This document shows, piece by piece, positions 60,514 to 64,000 of a stretch of DNA of 64,000 bases. Made by a program: the position numbers and the translations under genes. The notes beneath the pieces were generated by a model. The model made no database searches, was not told where the DNA came from, and worked only from the letters and a program-made list of their open reading frames with translations. The first letter of the stretch is position 1. Each line of letters begins with the position of its first letter. The stretch comes from Vibrio chagasii (GTDB taxonomy: Bacteria; Pseudomonadota; Gammaproteobacteria; Enterobacterales; Vibrionaceae), in the NCBI RefSeq assembly GCF_002954585.1, contig NZ_MSCI01000002.1:784089-848088 (forward strand), read 5' to 3'.

Positions 60514-61680
60514 TTAGTTACCGTATCGCTTTAGCCACTCTTTCTCGAGTGCGTTTTGCCAGCTTGGGTGTGGTTCATCAATCGATTTAAATTGCTGAGT
60601 ATTCTTAGCGCTACCTGTTAGGTACTTACTGCTCAATACTGAAGGGTCACCCCAAATATTGAGGTCACCTTTGCGTGATTGTGCTTCTGGGCTTAACAAG
60701 AAGTTGATGGTCACTTGTGCGCCAGCGGTAGCATTCGCATTCCAAGGGATCGCAAGGAAGTGGATGTTAGATAAAGCGCCGTTTTCCATCGCGTAGGCTT
60801 TGGTTGTTTCTGCTAAACGGCCACTTGATTGAGCTGAATACACAGAGTTTGGATTGAACGTAATCGCGAGGTCGAGTTGTCCGTCATCCAAAAGCTGAAT
60901 ACTTTCTGATGTGCCTGCAGGGAATTGTTTACCACCGCGCCATGCAACTTTGTGGAATTTATCTAAATAAGCCCATAGTGGTGCAGTGATCGCTTGGAAG
61001 TTCTCTTCTGAAACCGGCTTAGCGAGTTCTGGGCTATTGTTGGTTAGCTCAATCAGTAAAGACTTAATAAAGCTAGTGCCATGAAATTCTGGTGGGCGAG
61101 GGTAGCTCAAACGGTTAGGGAATGCCTGAGCGTAGCTCAACATCTCTGAAAACGATTGTGGTGGATTATGCAGTGTTTCTTGGTCATGAATGAACACTAA
61201 TTGCCCAACGCCCCAAGGTGCTTCTAGACCTTCCGTTGGTTCAGAAAAGTCGACATCAATGGGTAAAGACTTATCGACGTACTTCCAGTTAGGAAGGGAT
61301 TCAGTGAATGGTCCAAACAACAGTTTGTTGTCTTTCATTGAACGGAAGTTCTCGCCGTTGATCCAAACGATATCGACACTGCCTTCGCTATTCTTACCTG
61401 CGGCCTTCTCCGCAAGTAGGCGAGTCGCTGTTTCAGCGATATCTGTGACTTTTACATGTTTTAACGTTACGCCATAGTCACTTTGTAACTTTTTGCCTGC
61501 CCATTGTAGGTAACGGTTGATCTCTTGGCTTCCGCCCCAAGCGTGAAAGTAGACAGTTTGTCCTTCTGCCTGCTGTTCTATTTGATTCCAGCTATCGGTG
61601 GATGTTGCTTCATCAGCATAAATGGTTGCGCTGTAGGCAACGGTTGCCATGATTCCTAACGTACTTACTATCTTGTTCAT
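60514..61680 (-). CDS. ynjB: ABC transporter substrate-binding protein (YnjB-like)
   Basis: A 388-residue periplasmic binding protein of the COG4134/YnjB group. I chose ATG 61680 (MNKIVSTLGIMATVAYSATI, a signal peptide probably cleaved after ATIYA). GGAAAAG lies a few bases upstream; longer frames to 61692 or 61716 lack this. Landmarks include YFHAWGGSQEINRYLQWAG (about 43-61) and GAQVTINFLLSPEAQSRKGD. The ligand of Ynj importers is not known; polyamines, thiamine, sulfonates or sugars cannot be told apart here. Confidence 0.88.
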   Translation of the reverse strand: MNKIVSTLGIMATVAYSATIYADEATSTDSWNQIEQQAEGQTVYFHAWGGSQEINRYLQWAGKKLQSDYGVTLKHVKVTDIAETATRLLAEKAAGKNSEGSVDIVWINGENFRSMKDNKLLFGPFTESLPNWKYVDKSLPIDVDFSEPTEGLEAPWGVGQLVFIHDQETLHNPPQSFSEMLSYAQAFPNRLSYPRPPEFHGTSFIKSLLIELTNNSPELAKPVSEENFQAITAPLWAYLDKFHKVAWRGGKQFPAGTSESIQLLDDGQLDLAITFNPNSVYSAQSSGRLAETTKAYAMENGALSNIHFLAIPWNANATAGAQVTINFLLSPEAQSRKGDLNIWGDPSVLSSKYLTGSAKNTQQFKSIDEPHPSWQNALEKEWLKRYGN

Positions 61681-62011
61681 AAACTTTTCCATTTGGTAGT
61701 GAACGGGCAAGAGCATTGTGTTTTCGAACTCCCTAACAGTTATTCTATCTCTTTCTCAAATAAATTCTAATTCAACAGTAAATTCAATCAATTACTTGAG
61801 AAGACGCCGGAAGTTCTCGGTTGAGTTTTGTTCAATGTGCAGTTATCTATGCAACTCAACAGACTTTGGGCTTTTGCCATCCTAGCAACAGACCGTTAAA
61901 GCGGTGAATTAATTGCGTCTAAATGAGGTTTTTTTATGATTTATCGGAGCTTGGTACTAAAAGCTGGTGTGAAGAGTCGTTTTGAGTAGAGTGAGCCTTG
62001 AAGCAGACAAT
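61681..62011. other. 331-bp intergenic region between ynjB and the META lipoprotein gene
   Basis: The right-hand end of ynjB's promoter region lies here. I see one notable structure: GTTGAGTT and AACTCAAC around a 20-25 nt loop (about 61,822-61,862), followed by an ACCGTT/GCGGT element (about 61,892-61,905). A small RNA is conceivable, but there is no clear promoter and terminator pair. No convincing ORF longer than about 17 codons is present. Confidence 0.35.
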
Positions 62012-62039
62012 AAAAAAGGAGCCATGAAGGCTCCTTTTT
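62012..62039 (-). terminator. terminator after the META lipoprotein gene
   Basis: AAAAAGGAGCC pairs with GGCTCCTTTTT across ATGAA. The minus-strand reading ends in a T-tract. Confidence 0.9.
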
Positions 62040-62061
62040 GTTATTTGATGTCGATGACAGA

Positions 62062-62508
62062 TTAGTTTACCCAGTCACGAATTGTGTACGTTAGCGTGTG
62101 TACATCGTTTTTAAGTACTAGAGTATCTTTTGTTAGGGTTACGTCGCTCCACTCACTTAGAGTAGCAGAAACTGATTGCTCGATTTCCATCGCTGAGCCG
62201 TGACACATTTTCATAGTCATGCCCATTTGCTTAATGCGGAATTGACCATCTTTCAGCTCACCTTGGCCAAAGAAGTTATTACAACCAGCTACGCCGTTTG
62301 CAGTCATCTTCTCACCGATTTCTAGACGAGGTGTCGCTTGGTGTTCGCTTTTCTCAATGTCCTTGCCATCAATTTGCGCAAGTTCCCAATTATGGTGCTG
62401 TAGATCGGTTGGTGTTACTTGCATCGCGTTATCACCTGTTGTTGTGCATGCTGCTAGCATCATAGGTAAAGCGGCTACTGCTAGTAATTTTTTTGAACTA
62501 AACTTCAT
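62062..62508 (-). CDS. META-domain lipoprotein (HslJ-like)
   Basis: A 148-residue lipoprotein with lipobox LAAC (Cys21) and one META domain (about 40-145): HHNWELAQIDGKDI, the conserved GVAGCNNFFGQ (about 81) and the MTMKMCHGSAMEIEQS block (about 103). E. coli HslJ is an outer-membrane-associated heat-inducible protein linked to novobiocin resistance; the family role is unclear. I chose ATG 62508 (MKFSSKKLL, GGAG upstream), not the frame start at 62523. Confidence 0.9.
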   Translation of the reverse strand: MKFSSKKLLAVAALPMMLAACTTTGDNAMQVTPTDLQHHNWELAQIDGKDIEKSEHQATPRLEIGEKMTANGVAGCNNFFGQGELKDGQFRIKQMGMTMKMCHGSAMEIEQSVSATLSEWSDVTLTKDTLVLKNDVHTLTYTIRDWVN

Positions 62509-62699
62509 ATTATATGGCTCCAAAGGAAAAAACGAAGTTACCGAGAATCTGTAACTTGATGGGTTAAAAGTATAGTTTACAAAATACTATATGTGTCAGT
62601 ATAAGGTCATAGTTTAGTATGGATTTCGTAGGCGTGGCGACAAATTAATCGCTTATTTTTGAGATAGTAAGCGTAATTTTGGATGTGTAAGGAGGCGTG

Positions 62700-62960
62700 G
62701 TGGAGCAGTTAGAGTTTTTCCAAGTTCCAAGCCCTTGCGTTGGGGTTTGCTCTAGCGATGACAAAGGTTATTGCAATGGGTGTATGAGAAAAAGAGATGA
62801 ACGTTTTAATTGGATGTCGATGACTCCCGCAGAGCAATTACACGTCATCAAGCTGTGTCGTCAGCGTTACAGAAGAAAAATAATGAAGCAAAACAACTTG
62901 GTTGGTCAGCCGGTAGAAGAAGAGGGAAGTACAAGTCCCCAAAGAGATCTTTTCGGCTAA
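62700..62960 (+). CDS. DUF1289-family small protein
   Basis: An 86-residue protein with the DUF1289 cysteine pattern C-x3-C-x7-C-x2-C (PSPCVGVCSS...YCNGCMRKRDE), probably a small metal-binding fold, then a basic RQRYRRK segment. Two adjacent GTG codons could start it. I chose 62700 because AAGGAGG ends at 62695, only 1 nt from the first (62697). Function is unknown. Confidence 0.85.
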   Translation: MEQLEFFQVPSPCVGVCSSDDKGYCNGCMRKRDERFNWMSMTPAEQLHVIKLCRQRYRRKIMKQNNLVGQPVEEEGSTSPQRDLFG

Positions 62961-63068
62961 AGAGGAAGTATTAAGATTTTATTTAACTCCGTAGTAACTA
63001 TTACTTTACATAATGGTTGGGGTGTAATATTAAGATAGGTACCTTTGTACCAGAGGAGTGGTGTCGGT

Positions 63069-63236
63069 ATGAATAAAAAGGACGTAAAACTCAACAAGAA
63101 ACCAGTTAAAGCTTTGGATAGAAAGCGATTGGGGGCGAAAGATGACCCTGAGGAAAGCGCGCGTGACTGGCATACCATGTCAGAAGAAGAGCGCATGGAG
63201 ATACTGTCTCACCTTTCCGACATGCCTTTTCAATAA
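63069..63236 (+). CDS. small basic/acidic hypothetical protein (55 residues)
   Basis: It starts at ATG 63069 (MNKKDVKLNKKPVKALDRKR) with GAGGAG about 11 nt upstream. The N-terminal half is Lys/Arg-rich, the C-terminal half acidic with WHTMSEEERMEILSHL, a likely amphipathic helix. I do not recognise the family. Codon use and ribosome site support it, but at this length the call is moderate. Confidence 0.6.
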   Translation: MNKKDVKLNKKPVKALDRKRLGAKDDPEESARDWHTMSEEERMEILSHLSDMPFQ

Positions 63237-63276
63237 CATCACTGATTAATTAGAGTCTTTCTTTAACAGAACTTTC

Positions 63277-63579
63277 TTACACAAACATATGATTCGCTTT
63301 CGTCACACCACGATGATACGTGCAAAATGTATCATCGGCAGCGGTGGTTTTGCTGTGAATCTTTATGTTTGTGATGACCTCTACGGCACCAGCATCGTAA
63401 CAAGCCTGCTCAGCATTTTTGATGATATCGAGTAATTGATTGAGTTCGCCTTTCATGGTCGTTTCCATCGCACCGACTTGAAAGGGAATACCGGCTTCTT
63501 TCACGACTTCAATTGCTTTATCGACCACTTCGAAGTTGTTGCCTTCTTTAACGCGAGGGATCACTTGGAAGGCAACCAT
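63277..63579 (-). CDS. MTH1187-type thiamine-binding family protein
   Basis: A 100-residue ferredoxin-like-fold protein of the DUF77/MTH1187/YkoF-like thiamine-binding group: MVAFQVIPRVKEGNNFEVVD at the start, PFQVGAMETTMKGELNQLLD (about 32-51) in the middle. I chose ATG 63579; the longer frame to 63624 begins with TTG and adds a charged tail not seen in relatives. The ligand (thiamine or a pyrimidine) is a family property, not shown here. No thiamine genes are adjacent. Confidence 0.82.
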   Translation of the reverse strand: MVAFQVIPRVKEGNNFEVVDKAIEVVKEAGIPFQVGAMETTMKGELNQLLDIIKNAEQACYDAGAVEVITNIKIHSKTTAADDTFCTYHRGVTKANHMFV

Positions 63580-63702
63580 CACTTCTTTTTCTCTTTTTAA
63601 CTCAGACACTTTCTGCTTACTCAATGATTGGAAGTTGTTGAAGATGATAGGTTAATGCGGAGATTAATTCTACAGCAGCAAAGCTGGTGGTTTTTCTTGG
63701 TT

Positions 63703-63924
63703 TTATTTACTACCCCAATGATCGCTAACCCAGCCACCAATGTGCTCATCAAAATGGTTTCCACTGAATCTTTGGTTACGTTCAACTGAAGTATCACAGT
63801 CATCTTTGTTGTCGATTAGAGTTTGAATGTAGTTTGCCATCGGGTCATTAGAACGTTGACGATCTCGGCGAGTTGCCACTTCCTTAATCAGTTGTAATCG
63901 ATATGTAGAGCTAGCACGTTTCAT
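63703..63924 (-). CDS. hypothetical 73-residue protein
   Basis: It begins MKRASSTYRLQLIKEVATRR after a strong ribosome site AGGAGGT (8 nt before the ATG). The sequence is basic at the N-terminus and polar at the C-terminus (SDHWGSK), with one Cys. I do not recognise a family. The good ribosome site makes it likely real. It lies upstream of the thiamine-binding-like gene on the same strand. Confidence 0.65.
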   Translation of the reverse strand: MKRASSTYRLQLIKEVATRRDRQRSNDPMANYIQTLIDNKDDCDTSVERNQRFSGNHFDEHIGGWVSDHWGSK

Positions 63925-64000
63925 TTCAATGACCTCCTGGTTTTAGACACTAATAGAAAAATCTAGTTGCCAGATATAGGGGCGTCAACGTGATCAGAAA

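Noticed and set aside
61822..61905. Small regulatory RNA in the ynjB-META gap
   Set aside because: The stem is formed over a long loop and no promoter or T-tract terminator accompanies it; noted only as a possible structure.
63980..64000. Start of a rightward gene at the window end
   Set aside because: A GTG near 63990 begins an open frame of only a few codons before the window ends, with no clear ribosome site; not enough to call.

Overview
The window is a stretch of ordinary, densely coded chromosome from a marine gammaproteobacterium, almost certainly a Vibrio and probably of the Splendidus group. I infer this from gene order (hflD-mnmA-gsk-hns-his; sap next to psp; torECA; ynjBCD with a ynjF-like gene), from protein similarity to known Vibrio and enterobacterial families, and from codon use. 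I see no insertion sequence, prophage, integron, CRISPR array, rRNA or tRNA gene. This is core chromosome with a few decayed or mosaic genes and several cis-regulatory elements.

Layout. 1-3.9 kb: the end of an hflD-mnmA tRNA-thiolation pair, a small unknown protein, guanosine kinase gsk and an H-NS gene. 4.3-6.2 kb: a lysine riboswitch leading into an NhaC-superfamily transporter, which is therefore best read as a lysine transporter (LysW type). 6.35-13.9 kb: the complete histidine operon hisGDCBHAFI behind a hisL leader peptide and attenuator. 14-21.5 kb: housekeeping genes (ychJ-like, an EAL-HDOD signalling protein, lpxH, ppiB, cysS, tdk, a YdcF-like protein, an SDR protein, a TIGR02647 protein). 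21.7-25.3 kb: a coiled-coil lipoprotein, formate channel focA, an inverted pair of DnaA boxes, and an orphan FetB-like permease. 25.8-29.7 kb: torECA for anaerobic TMAO respiration, with mosaic codon usage. 29.9-32.8 kb: a putative Mn/heavy-metal exporter under a perfect Fur-type palindrome, divergent from a Mn-dependent pyrophosphatase, then a DUF2750 protein.

32.9-41.7 kb: a DUF2927 protein whose secretion signal appears frameshifted, the sapABCDF peptide-uptake operon, pspF, and divergent pspABC with a sigma-54 promoter. 41.8-47.0 kb: an RND efflux system with two lipoprotein adaptors. 47.1-49.2 kb: tag and a ToxR/ToxS-like membrane regulator pair. 49.3-53.9 kb: metC, cardiolipin synthase and a Na+-dependent NSS-family symporter. 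54.1-55.7 kb: a chemoreceptor gene broken by two in-frame amber codons. 55.8-57.5 kb: an RluA-family pseudouridine synthase and an RlmI-like methyltransferase. 57.6-61.7 kb: the uncharacterised ynjBCD ABC importer with a CDP-alcohol phosphatidyltransferase (ynjF-like). 62-64 kb: small genes.

The window holds several envelope-stress and membrane-homeostasis units (psp, sap, RND, cls, ToxR-like pair) and anaerobic-respiration units (tor, focA with an FNR-like site). Gene names rest on recognising families by eye; no database search was run.
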